Assembly (NCBI RefSeq): GCF_004197395.1
Contig: NZ_SELS01000051.1
Span: 1-64,000, forward strand
Length of the DNA stretch: 64,000 nucleotides
From: Paraburkholderia sp. UYCP14C
GTDB lineage: Bacteria > Pseudomonadota > Gammaproteobacteria > Burkholderiales > Burkholderiaceae
Direction of reading: 5' to 3'
Shown one piece after another: positions 1 to 7,725 of the stretch. Position numbers and translations under genes: made by a program. Every line of letters begins with the position of its first letter. The first letter of the stretch is position 1. Below the pieces are notes generated by a model. That model saw only the letters and a program-made list of their open reading frames with translations. It had not been told where the DNA came from and did not search any database.

Positions 1-140
1 GAAACATAAGAAAAAGCACAGCAAAACCCGACATTTCTATTTAGCTGGAGGCACGACATTTGAACTTAGCGGAGACAAGATTTGTCAGGGCTTTTTAGTA
101 ATGTCTGATTCTGGCTCATTAGAGATGTCCGATTCCTGCC
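1..140. mobile_element. Probable end of an insertion sequence (body outside window)
   Basis: This stretch is clearly more AT-rich than what follows. It carries two imperfect copies of CGACATTT-N4-TTAGC-GG (29-48 and 54-72) and two copies of ATGTCYGATTC (101-111 and 125-135). Short repeated blocks like these are typical of the subterminal transposase-binding sites of IS21/IS481-type elements. No transposase is inside the window, so the family is a guess. GC rises sharply after about base 140, which I take as the edge. Confidence 0.4.
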
Positions 141-373
141 CCTGAGGCGCGCGCCAGCCACGGCTTCGCCCAACCGCCCCAACGAAGCAAGCGGATTTCA
201 CTTTGCTTTTAATCCGGCATAGACTGAATTCAGACTTTTTCCGTTAGACGCTTTCTCCACATTTGCCGTGACCGTTGCCGTGCGCGGCGTCGGACGTTTT
301 TGTCGTGCTCCACGAGCCGATGGCAGCCGAACCGGTTCGTGCCTAATCAACACTGAAAAAGGGACGACTGATC
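141..373 (+). other. Intergenic leader before the amino-acid permease
   Basis: No gene is seen here. The stretch should hold the promoter of the downstream permease, but I could not settle on a convincing -35/-10 pair. An AAGGGAC block about 10 bases before the ATG at 374 can serve as ribosome binding site. Confidence 0.4.
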
Positions 374-1840
374 ATGGCCTCTACCGGTTACATGGCACGC
401 AAAAGCGTCGCTGATATCGTCGCCAGCGCCGACGCCGAAGAAGGCCGGCACCTGTCGAAAACGCTGGGCGCGACGAGTATCACCGCGATGGGCATCGGCG
501 CGATCATCGGCGCCGGCATCTTCGTGTTGACGGGGACCGCCGCCGCGCAGTTCGCGGGACCGGCCATCACACTGTCGTTCGTGCTGGGCGGCATCGCGTG
601 CGCGTTCGTCGGCCTGTGTTATTCGGAGCTCGCGGCGATGCTGCCCGTGTGCGGCAGCAGCTATACGTACACGTATGCGACGCTCGGCGAGATCTTCGCG
701 TGGATCATCGGCTGGGACCTGATCCTCGAGTACGCGATGGGCGCGGCGACCGTCGCGGTCGGCTGGTCCGGCTATATCGTGAGCCTGTTGCGCAACGTCG
801 GCATCGATATTCCACCTAGCCTCGCCGCCGCGCCCGGCACCGTCGTCAAACTGGCCGATGGCTCGACGGTCACCGGCGTCATCAACCTCCCAGCGGTGCT
901 GATCATCGCGATCCTGACCATCCTGCTCGTGTTGGGCACGAAGGAATCCGCGCGCCTGAACAACGTGATGGTCGCGATCAAGCTGACCGTGGTGGTCGCG
1001 TTCATCGCCATCGGGATGTTTTTCGTCAAGCCGGAACACTGGCATCCGTTCATTCCCGCCAATACCGGCCAGTTCGGCAGTTTCGGCATGAGCGGCATCC
1101 TGCGCGGTTCGGCCGTGGTGTTCTTCGCCTTCATCGGTTTCGATGCGGTGTCGACCGCCGCCCAGGAAGCGCGACAGCCACAACGCGACATGCCGATCGG
1201 CATTCTCGGCTCGCTGATCATCTGCACGGTGCTGTACATCCTCGTCGCCGCCGTGCTGACCGGCCTCGTTCCCTTTTCCGATCTGAACGTTCCTGATCCG
1301 ATCGCGAAGGGCGTCGACGCGATCGGGCTCACCTGGTTCGCGATCCTGATCAAGATCGGCGCGTTGACGGGGCTGACCACCGTGATACTCGTGCTGCTCT
1401 ATGGACAAAGCCGCATCTTCTTCACGATGTCGCAAGACGGCCTGATGCCGCAGTTCTTCGCGAATGTTCACCCGCGTCTGCAGACACCTTATCTGAGCCA
1501 GATCCTGATCGGCACCGTCGTCGCAATCGTCGCCGCGCTGACACCAATCGGCGTGCTCGGCGAGATGGTCAGCATCGGCACGCTGTTCGCGTTCGTCCTC
1601 GTGTGCGGCGCGGTGATCTATCTGCGGCGCAGCGACTCCGAGGCGACCCGCCCGTTCCGGGCGCCCGGCGTGCCGGTCGTACCGGTGCTGGGCATTCTGT
1701 TCTGCCTGCTGCTGATGGTCGGCTTGCCGCTCGTCACGTGGCTGCGGCTCGTCGTGTGGCTCGTGATCGGCATGACGATTTATCTGTCGTACGGCCGCAA
1801 TCATTCGGTATTGCGACATCCGGAGCGGCGCAAGGGGTGA
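374..1840 (+). CDS. APC-family amino acid permease
   Basis: 488-residue integral inner-membrane protein of the amino acid/polyamine/organocation superfamily, probably a cation-coupled amino-acid importer. The N-terminal glycine-rich GIGAIIGAGIF motif near residue 40 marks the unwound TM1 substrate site of APC carriers, and about 12 hydrophobic segments follow, with the conserved GFDAVST-type stretch after TM6. The overall pattern is closest to the cationic amino-acid transporter/YfnA branch. The length is normal for that group. The gene stands alone; the next gene, a LysR regulator, is convergent to it. Substrate cannot be read from the sequence. Confidence 0.88.
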   Translation: MASTGYMARKSVADIVASADAEEGRHLSKTLGATSITAMGIGAIIGAGIFVLTGTAAAQFAGPAITLSFVLGGIACAFVGLCYSELAAMLPVCGSSYTYTYATLGEIFAWIIGWDLILEYAMGAATVAVGWSGYIVSLLRNVGIDIPPSLAAAPGTVVKLADGSTVTGVINLPAVLIIAILTILLVLGTKESARLNNVMVAIKLTVVVAFIAIGMFFVKPEHWHPFIPANTGQFGSFGMSGILRGSAVVFFAFIGFDAVSTAAQEARQPQRDMPIGILGSLIICTVLYILVAAVLTGLVPFSDLNVPDPIAKGVDAIGLTWFAILIKIGALTGLTTVILVLLYGQSRIFFTMSQDGLMPQFFANVHPRLQTPYLSQILIGTVVAIVAALTPIGVLGEMVSIGTLFAFVLVCGAVIYLRRSDSEATRPFRAPGVPVVPVLGILFCLLLMVGLPLVTWLRLVVWLVIGMTIYLSYGRNHSVLRHPERRKG

Positions 1841-1928
1841 ATGACCAGGGCCAGGCGTTCGAACGATCTCGGCGCCCAGCTCTGTCTTGTCACTCTTGCG
1901 GCATTGATCGTCCGTCGAGCTATTCCGT

Positions 1929-2906
1929 TCAAACCGCATCCGCCAGACTCGGCACCAGACTCCGGTCGGGCAACTCTCCAATCCCCTTCAAACGCTGCGC
2001 CATGAATTCGCGCAGCACACGCACCTTCGTCGAGAAACGCCGGTTCGGCAGATAGGCCATATAGATCTGCCGCCCGGTCAGCGCGTTCTCCAGCCGATAG
2101 TCGGGAAGCACGACTTCGAGCTCGCCGCTCACCAGCAGATCGCGAATCAGCCAGATCTCGAACTCGGCGATCCCTAGCCCCGCGCGCGTCGTTTCGAGCA
2201 GCAGTTCCGAGTGATCGGACTGCAGATTGCCCGAAGGCAGAATCGACTGCACGCCCTGCCCGTTCGTCAGATGCCAGCGCGGATCGCCCTCCGGATGCAG
2301 ATAGCGCAGGCAGTTGTGCTGCGCCAGATCGGCCGGCGTGCGCGGCCGGCCGCGTCGCGCCAGATAGGAAGGCGCCGCGCACAGGATGCTGTCGTTGCGC
2401 GACAGCGGCTGGACGATCAGGTTGTCCAGATAGTTTTCGCCCTCGTGGATGTCGAGATCGAAGCCGCCCATCACCATGTCGTTGTGGTTGTCGGTCAAGC
2501 GCAGATCGAGCTGTACGGCCGGATAAAGCTCGAGAAACGGCGCCACGAGCGGCGCCAGATAGCGTCGCCCGAACCCGACCGGCGCGGTCAGCTTCAGCGG
2601 GCCGCTCGGCGCCGAATCGAGCTCCGTGACCACGCGCAGCGTGTCGTCGAGGTCGGCGATCATCGACACCGCGCGTGCGTGATACAGGCTGCCGGCTTCG
2701 GTCAGCGCGACGTGATGCGTGGAGCGATGCAGCAGCGTCACGCCCAGCATCGCTTCCAGCGCGGTGATCTTGCGCGCGATCGTCGAGGTGGCCACCTTCA
2801 GCTCGCGCGCGGCGGCCGAAAAACTCCCGAGTTCGACGATCCGCACGAGCGCGCGCATCGCGCTCAGATGGTCGAGACCGGCTTCCTTGACATTTTTTGA
2901 GGGCAT
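1929..2906 (-). CDS. LysR-family transcriptional regulator
   Basis: 325 residues, a normal LysR length. An N-terminal winged helix-turn-helix lies at about residues 13-72 (FSAAARELKVATSTIARKI, then LHRSTHHVALTEAG), followed by a two-lobed periplasmic-binding-protein-like effector domain. It resembles the CrgA/AaeR-like subgroup. The gene is divergent from the asparaginase/amino-acid ABC operon, with 104 bp between the starts, the classic LysR arrangement for a regulator of the neighbouring operon. The shared spacer has a 12-bp perfect palindrome at 2933-2944. That it senses an amino acid is inference from position only. Confidence 0.88.
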   Translation of the reverse strand: MPSKNVKEAGLDHLSAMRALVRIVELGSFSAAARELKVATSTIARKITALEAMLGVTLLHRSTHHVALTEAGSLYHARAVSMIADLDDTLRVVTELDSAPSGPLKLTAPVGFGRRYLAPLVAPFLELYPAVQLDLRLTDNHNDMVMGGFDLDIHEGENYLDNLIVQPLSRNDSILCAAPSYLARRGRPRTPADLAQHNCLRYLHPEGDPRWHLTNGQGVQSILPSGNLQSDHSELLLETTRAGLGIAEFEIWLIRDLLVSGELEVVLPDYRLENALTGRQIYMAYLPNRRFSTKVRVLREFMAQRLKGIGELPDRSLVPSLADAV

Positions 2907-2932
2907 CTTTGCGTTGCGTCCAATGCAAAACC

Positions 2933-2944
2933 ATTTTCGAAAAT
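2933..2944. promoter_or_regulatory. 12-bp palindrome in the LysR/asparaginase divergent spacer
   Basis: ATTTTCGAAAAT is a perfect palindrome lying between the two divergent starts, 27 bp before the LysR ATG and 66 bp before the asparaginase ATG. It is a candidate regulator site. It does not fit the T-N11-A LysR core exactly. Confidence 0.35.
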
Positions 2945-3010
2945 ACGTCTAAATGCTTTTTTTGCAATAATTAAACTCGGCCTTGTCTGATCCAATTCAA
3001 AACGAATGCA

Positions 3011-4030
3011 ATGACCCTCCCCTCGCACGTCCCGCTCGTCGTCGCCACCCGTAACGCTCATGTCGAGCGGATTCACTGGGGTTCGGTGGCGGTGGTCGAT
3101 GCCTCCGGCGCGTTGCTGGCCCATGCGGGCGACCCGCACGCATGGGTGTTTTCCCGCTCGACGCTGAAGCCCTTCCAGGCGCTGCCCTTCGTGCGCGACG
3201 GCGGCCCGGAGCATTTCGGCTTTACCGACGCCGAACTCGCGCTGACCTGCGCGAGCCACGGCGGCGAGGACATTCACGTCGACGCGGTCACCGCGATGCT
3301 TGGCAAGATCGGCTTGACCGAGTCCGATCTGCGTTGTGGCGTCCACATGCCCGACTGCTACGGCGAGGACAATCTGCCGCCGCGCGGCAGCGTGTTCGAC
3401 CAGCGTCACCACAACTGCTCGGGCAAGCACGCGGGCTTTCTCGGCTACTGCTGCATGCACGGTTACGCACGCGCCAGCTACCTCGAACACGAGCACGAGT
3501 TGCAGCAGGAGATCGGCCGCGAAGTCGCCCGGCTGGCCGACGTGCCCGCGTCCGAACTGTGGTTCGGCATCGACGGCTGCAGCGCGCCGAACCTCGGCAT
3601 GCCGCTGTCGCGGCTCGCGATGATGTGGGCCAAGCTCGCCACCGGCGCATCGGGCGCAGGCGCCAGCAGCGATGCGGCGCTCTCGCGCATCTTCGCGGCC
3701 ATGGCCGCGCATCCGAAGATGGTGTCGGGCACCGGCCGCTGCGATCTCGCGCTCGCCAACGCATCGAACGGCGACTGGGTCGCGAAAGTCGGCGCCGACG
3801 GCGTGCACACGGTCGGCGTGCGCAGCAAGGGTATCGGCGTCGCGGTGAAGATGGCCGATGGCGACTTCAATGCGGTCTACGCCACCACGATCGCGGTGCT
3901 TCGACAGCTCGACCTGCCGCTCGAAACCGAAGGCACGCCGCTCGCGAAATGGGCCGACCCGACGCTGCGCAACGTGCGCGGCACGGCGGTCGGGCAACTG
4001 AAGGCCACCGTGCAACTGTCATGGGCGTGA
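3011..4030 (+). CDS. L-asparaginase, PF06089 (Rhizobium AnsA/ReAV-type) family
   Basis: 339-residue cytoplasmic enzyme predicted to hydrolyse L-asparagine to aspartate and ammonia. It lacks the bacterial type I/II threonine motifs and instead shows the features of the ReAV-type class: a Ser-x-x-Lys pair (S50-T-L-K53) in SRSTLKPFQ, a CSGK motif with C136 and K139, and a further cysteine C190 in GIDGC. In the Rhizobium etli enzyme the matching Cys-Lys-Cys set binds zinc beside the Ser/Lys nucleophile. No signal peptide is seen. It is first in a run with the ABC importer genes, with a 4-bp gap to the ATPase gene, so import and deamidation of Asn/Asp/Glu-type substrates are probably coupled. Confidence 0.85.
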   Translation: MTLPSHVPLVVATRNAHVERIHWGSVAVVDASGALLAHAGDPHAWVFSRSTLKPFQALPFVRDGGPEHFGFTDAELALTCASHGGEDIHVDAVTAMLGKIGLTESDLRCGVHMPDCYGEDNLPPRGSVFDQRHHNCSGKHAGFLGYCCMHGYARASYLEHEHELQQEIGREVARLADVPASELWFGIDGCSAPNLGMPLSRLAMMWAKLATGASGAGASSDAALSRIFAAMAAHPKMVSGTGRCDLALANASNGDWVAKVGADGVHTVGVRSKGIGVAVKMADGDFNAVYATTIAVLRQLDLPLETEGTPLAKWADPTLRNVRGTAVGQLKATVQLSWA

Positions 4031-4034
4031 AGCG

Positions 4035-4805
4035 ATGGGCATGAACGATAGCGCGCAGCTCAGCCAGCCCGCGGCGCTCGTCTCGCTGCGCGGCGTGAAC
4101 AAGTCGTTCGGGGCGCAGCAGGTGCTGTTCGACGTCGATCTCGACGTCGCTCCCGGCGAAGTGGTGGTCGTGATCGGGCCGTCGGGTTCGGGCAAGTCGA
4201 CGCTGTGCCGCTGTATCAACCGCCTGGAGACGATCGACTCCGGCGAGATCCTGCTCGCCGGCGAACGTCTGCCCGAAGAAGGCCGCGCGCTGGCCGCGAT
4301 GCGCGCGCAGATCGGCATGGTGTTCCAGTCTTTCAATCTGTTCTCGCATCGCACGGTGCTGCAGAACGTCGCGATGGGGCCGCGCAAGGTGCTGCGCCAG
4401 TCGCGCGATGAAGCCGAGGCGCTGGCGCGCCGTCTGCTCGCGCGCGTCGGTCTCGCGCACAAGGCCGATGCGGTGCCCGCGGAGTTGTCCGGCGGTCAGC
4501 AACAGCGCGTCGCCCTCGCCCGTGCGCTCGCGATGCAGCCGAAGGTCATGCTGTTCGATGAACCGACGTCCGCGCTCGATCCCGAGATGGTCAGCGAGGT
4601 GCTCGCGGTCATGCTCGAACTCGCGCAAAGCGGCATGACGATGGTCGTCGTCACGCATGAGATGGGCTTCGCTCGCCAGGCGGCGGACCGCATCGTCTTC
4701 ATGGATGGCGGGCGCATCGTCGAGATTGCCGAGCCCGAAGCATTTTTTAGCGCGCCTCGCTCGGAGCGGGCGCGCGATTTTCTCTCCAGGATCCTGGAGC
4801 ACTGA
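4035..4805 (+). CDS. Polar amino-acid ABC transporter ATP-binding protein
   Basis: 256 residues, the ATPase of a PAAT-type importer (GlnQ/GltL-like). All motifs are intact: Walker [10 protein letters not shown] near residue 54, Q-loop MVFQSFNLF, signature LSGGQQQR, Walker [13 protein letters not shown], and switch histidine VVTHE. It sits 4 bp after the asparaginase stop and is followed by the binding-protein and permease genes. Having the ATPase first rather than last is less common. A short hairpin separates it from the binding-protein gene. Confidence 0.93.
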   Translation: MGMNDSAQLSQPAALVSLRGVNKSFGAQQVLFDVDLDVAPGEVVVVIGPSGSGKSTLCRCINRLETIDSGEILLAGERLPEEGRALAAMRAQIGMVFQSFNLFSHRTVLQNVAMGPRKVLRQSRDEAEALARRLLARVGLAHKADAVPAELSGGQQQRVALARALAMQPKVMLFDEPTSALDPEMVSEVLAVMLELAQSGMTMVVVTHEMGFARQAADRIVFMDGGRIVEIAEPEAFFSAPRSERARDFLSRILEH

Positions 4806-4822
4806 TTCTTATCGATAGACCC

Positions 4823-4839
4823 GGCAGGGCCACCCTGCC
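4823..4839 (+). promoter_or_regulatory. Intercistronic hairpin before the binding-protein gene
   Basis: GGCAGGG (4823-4829), loop CCA, CCCTGCC (4833-4839): a perfect 7-bp stem in the 58-bp gap between ATPase and binding protein, with no T-run. Such hairpins often stabilise processed 3' ends or allow separate expression levels of the binding protein. A strong AGAGGAG site follows. Confidence 0.45.
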
Positions 4840-4863
4840 ACGTATAACAGAGGAGATACCACC

Positions 4864-5700
4864 ATGCGTTTGAAATCGATTGCAGTGCTCGCTTCGTGCG
4901 TCGCCGGCACCTTCTTCGCGGCGCTCGCGCCGGCCCATGCGGAAACCTTCCCGGCCGATTCGACGATGGCGAAGATCCAGAAGAAAGGCAAGCTCGTGGT
5001 GGGCACGTCGCTCAATACGCTGATGTTCTCGGTGCGCAATCCGATGACGGGCCAGACCGAGGGCTTCGAAGGCGACCTCGCGCGTCTGCTCGCGAAGAAG
5101 CTGACCGGCTCCGAGGACAACGTCGAATGGGTGAAGACCACCACCGAGAACCGTCTGCCGTTCGTGCAGAACGGCCGCGTCGACGTGGTGATCGCGACGC
5201 TTACGATCAACGACGCGCGCAAGAAAGTGATCGGTTTCGCGGGTCCGTACTATGTGGCCGGACAGGACATTCTGACGAAGCGCGCCGACACGTCGATCCA
5301 TAGCGTGAGCGATCTGAACGGCAAGACCGCCTGCGTGCTGAACGGCACGACCGTCGAAGACAACGTGAAGAAGCTCGCGCCGCAGACGAAGTTCGTCACC
5401 TTCAACGACACGGCCGCGTGCGTCGAGGGTGTCGCCGACGGCCGCTTCGATGCGTACGTCGACGACGGCGCGACGCTCGCGGGCGAATCGCTGCGTCAGC
5501 CGAACAAGTTCCGCATCGTCGGCAAGCCGTTCACGCAGGAGCCGTACGGCATGGGCGTCGCGAAGGACGACGCGGCGTTCCGGCAATGGATCGACACGCA
5601 ACTCGAGCAGTCGATCAAGGACGGCACGTGGACCAAGCTGTACGCGAAGAACCTCGAAGGCACGCTCGGCAAGCCGCAGGTGCCGACGATCGAGCGTTGA
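4864..5700 (+). CDS. Periplasmic amino-acid-binding protein of ABC importer
   Basis: 278 residues with a Sec signal peptide ending near APAHA (residues about 18-28), then a family-3 (SBP_bac_3) solute-binding fold beginning IQKKGKLVVGTS. It has the usual GFEGDLARLLAKK and RVDVVIATLTI signatures. It most resembles glutamate/aspartate-type binding proteins, in keeping with the asparaginase upstream; exact ligand is inference. The start is set by AGAGGAG 8 bp before the ATG. An internal Cys pair (in KTACVLNG and TAACVEG) could form a disulfide. Confidence 0.92.
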   Translation: MRLKSIAVLASCVAGTFFAALAPAHAETFPADSTMAKIQKKGKLVVGTSLNTLMFSVRNPMTGQTEGFEGDLARLLAKKLTGSEDNVEWVKTTTENRLPFVQNGRVDVVIATLTINDARKKVIGFAGPYYVAGQDILTKRADTSIHSVSDLNGKTACVLNGTTVEDNVKKLAPQTKFVTFNDTAACVEGVADGRFDAYVDDGATLAGESLRQPNKFRIVGKPFTQEPYGMGVAKDDAAFRQWIDTQLEQSIKDGTWTKLYAKNLEGTLGKPQVPTIER

Positions 5701-5730
5701 TCTGTTTCTGATTGCCGAGCCGCTGCCCGC

Positions 5731-6384
5731 ATGGACTTTCTGCTTCCCCTGCTGCCGTTCACGTGGCGCTTCATCGAGGCGATGGGCGTCACGATCGAGC
5801 TGACCGCGCTGTCGTTCACGATGGCGTTCGTGCTCGGTATCGCGCTGACCGTGATGGCCGTGTGCCCGCTCACGCCGCTACGCTGGTTCGCCGCGACGTA
5901 CGTCGAAATCATGCGCATGACGCCGCTGCTCGCGCTGCTTCTGCTGTTCGTGTTCGGCTTGCCGAAGCTCGGCTTCATGTACTCGCTGACCACGTCGTCG
6001 GTGCTGGTGCTGGGCTTCTACACCGCGGCGTGGGTCGCCGAGGTGCTGAGGGCCGGGGTCAATGCGGTACCGGCCGGTCAGGTCGAGGCAGCGCGCAGCA
6101 TCGGCATGCGTTTCGGCCAGGTGCTCGGGAACGTGGTGATTCCGCAGGCGATGCGCACCGTGATTCCGCCGCTCGGCAATCTGTTCGTCAATCAGATCAA
6201 GGCATCGTCGATCGCGGCGGCGATCGGCGTGTTCGACATTACTTACACTGCGCAGCGCATCAACTTCGAAACCGCGCAGGCGGTGCCGACTTTCGCGGCT
6301 GCGATGGTCGCGTACATGGCGCTGACGATTCCTCTCGGTCTGATGATGCGCCGGCTCGAACGGAAACTGGCGGTGGCGCGATGA
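5731..6384 (+). CDS. Amino-acid ABC transporter permease 1
   Basis: 217-residue inner-membrane subunit of the HisM/GlnP type. Five hydrophobic segments are visible, with the EAA coupling motif around GQVEAARSIGM and MRTVIPPLGNLF. It lies 30 bp after the binding-protein gene, and its stop overlaps the ATG of permease 2 (ATGA at 6381-6384), so translation is probably coupled and the two form a heterodimeric channel. Confidence 0.93.
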   Translation: MDFLLPLLPFTWRFIEAMGVTIELTALSFTMAFVLGIALTVMAVCPLTPLRWFAATYVEIMRMTPLLALLLLFVFGLPKLGFMYSLTTSSVLVLGFYTAAWVAEVLRAGVNAVPAGQVEAARSIGMRFGQVLGNVVIPQAMRTVIPPLGNLFVNQIKASSIAAAIGVFDITYTAQRINFETAQAVPTFAAAMVAYMALTIPLGLMMRRLERKLAVAR

Positions 6385-7277
6385 ATCGTACGCCTACCCT
6401 TTACGAACCGGCGGGACCGCTCGGCCGCAAGCGGCAACGGATCTTTTCGCTGGTGAGCGCGCTGGCGGTGTTCGGCCTGCTGGTCGCGATCGGCATGCGC
6501 CTGAAAACGAGCGGGCAGTTCGACGCCGACAAGTGGGCGATCTTCCTGCATTGGGGCACCGCGAAGTTTCTGTTCGACGGGCTCGTATCGACGATCATGG
6601 CGGCCGCCTGCTCGGCGCTCGCCGCGTTCGCGCTGGCGCTGCCGCTTGCGCTGGGGCGGCTGTCGAACCGTGCATGGATCGCCCGGCTCGCGGGTGCGTA
6701 CATCGAGTTTTTCCGCGCGATTCCGCTTCTGCTGCTGATCCTGTTCATGGTGATCGAGCTGCCCGCGCTCGGTTTCGACTGGCCGGCGCTCGGCTTCCTC
6801 GTGTTCGCGATGGCGCTGCATCACTCCGCGCTGACAGCCGAGGTGGTGCGCGCGGGCATCCTGTCGTTGCCGCGCGGCCAGCGCGAGGCGGCGCTCGCGC
6901 TCGGCATGCGGCCTGCGCAGGCGATGCTGCATGTGGTTCTACCGCAGGCTCTGCGCAGCATGTTGCCGGCGCTGATCAGTTCGTTGCTTGCGATCGTGCA
7001 GGACACGTCGCTCGGCTATGTGATTCCCTATGACGAGTTGTTGCATCGCTCGCAGGACGTGTCGAGCTATGCGCCGCAGTCGCTGCTGCAGGCGGCGTTT
7101 ATCGTGACGATGATGTATGGCGTCGTCAGCGCGGTGCTGCTTTATCTGAAGCGATGGGTGGTGCGGCGTCAGCGGCGGGCTCAGGCACGCAGTACGGCGA
7201 AGCGCGGTAGCGCCGGTTCAGCCGATGTCGCCGAGGATGTGGCGGGCTCGATTGCGGCGGTGAGTTCGCGGGAATGA
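6381..7277 (+). CDS. Amino-acid ABC transporter permease 2
   Basis: 298 residues, the second channel subunit. Its start codon overlaps the end of permease 1. The EAA loop reads GQREAALALGMRPAQAM. It is longer than permease 1 because of an N-terminal cytoplasmic lead of about 30 residues before TM1 and a polar, Ala/Arg-rich C-terminal tail of about 40 residues. The reading frame stays open upstream of 6381, but the ATGA overlap and the start of homology place the real start there. It is the last gene of the operon. Confidence 0.92.
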   Translation: MNRTPTLYEPAGPLGRKRQRIFSLVSALAVFGLLVAIGMRLKTSGQFDADKWAIFLHWGTAKFLFDGLVSTIMAAACSALAAFALALPLALGRLSNRAWIARLAGAYIEFFRAIPLLLLILFMVIELPALGFDWPALGFLVFAMALHHSALTAEVVRAGILSLPRGQREAALALGMRPAQAMLHVVLPQALRSMLPALISSLLAIVQDTSLGYVIPYDELLHRSQDVSSYAPQSLLQAAFIVTMMYGVVSAVLLYLKRWVVRRQRRAQARSTAKRGSAGSADVAEDVAGSIAAVSSRE

Positions 7278-7379
7278 GCGCGGGAGTGTTGCTCATTGCA
7301 ATTTGATGCCCGCTGAATTGATCGTGGCACCTGTGCTCGGCAATATCTGCGGCTCTCTTTATGTTCCTCGTGTGCGTCT

Positions 7380-7397
7380 TTCACAAATAATTGTGAA
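7380..7397. promoter_or_regulatory. Operator-like inverted repeat TTCACAA-N4-TTGTGAA
   Basis: A perfect 7-bp inverted repeat (7380-7386 and 7391-7397) with a 4-base spacer. Its size and symmetry suit a dimeric repressor. It lies about 170 bp upstream of the likely promoter of the efflux operon, so its role is uncertain. Confidence 0.4.
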
Positions 7398-7445
7398 CTC
7401 GAACAGACTGAATCGATGTCGAGGAATGCGCATCACCGGAAGCGC

Positions 7446-7459
7446 ATTTCAATTGAAAT
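7446..7459. promoter_or_regulatory. 14-bp perfect palindrome
   Basis: ATTTCAATTGAAAT reads the same on both strands. It lies 67 bp after the first inverted repeat in the same AT-rich gap and is a second operator candidate for the efflux operon. Confidence 0.38.
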
Positions 7460-7569
7460 ATAAAAAGAACCTCTATCGTTCCCTGTCTGCGACCTGACAG
7501 CCTGCGGCTTCTCCCGCTGGATACGCTGCTCATTGCGAGTCCATTCCATTCGCGGCAACCAAGAATAAA

Positions 7570-7597
7570 TTGACAAGTCATCCAGACCCGGTAGGAT
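7570..7597 (+). promoter_or_regulatory. Sigma70-like promoter of the RND efflux operon
   Basis: A perfect -35 hexamer TTGACA (7570-7575), a 16-base spacer and a -10 hexamer TAGGAT (7592-7597, four of six consensus positions). The predicted transcript would start near 7604. Confidence 0.5.
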
Positions 7598-7725
7598 CAA
7601 CGGAAATCTTTTCCGCGCATTAACGCGCGCCGCACACGTTCCGAATAGTTAATTCGACCGCAAACCGTTAAAACCGTCACCGATCTCACGCGCAAAAAAG
7701 ACTGCCTTGATCAAAGGAGTTTCTC

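Larger units (their letters stand above)
7278..7725 (+). other. 448-bp regulatory gap before the RND efflux operon
   Basis: No convincing gene lies here. The gap is AT-richer than its flanks. It holds two palindromes (7380-7397, 7446-7459), a sigma70-like promoter (7570-7597) and a leader of about 125 bases before the TTG start at 7726. A 64-codon open frame at 7303-7497 has no ribosome site or family likeness. Confidence 0.6.

Noticed and set aside
347-1981. 544-codon minus-strand frame over the amino-acid permease
   Set aside because: It is the antisense shadow of a clear APC permease. Its product is Asp/Arg/His-rich low-complexity sequence, as expected from reverse reading of GC3-biased codons.
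4035-4805. CRISPR or tandem-repeat structures
   Set aside because: No regularly spaced repeats were seen here or elsewhere in the window; apparent repetition in coding DNA is codon bias (GCG, CGC, GTC).
5712-7277. One 521-codon fused frame across both ABC permeases
   Set aside because: The first half reads permease 1 out of frame. The real permease 2 starts at 6381 with an ATGA overlap.
7303-7497. 64-codon frame before the efflux operon
   Set aside because: No ribosome site, no family likeness, and it runs through both palindromes.
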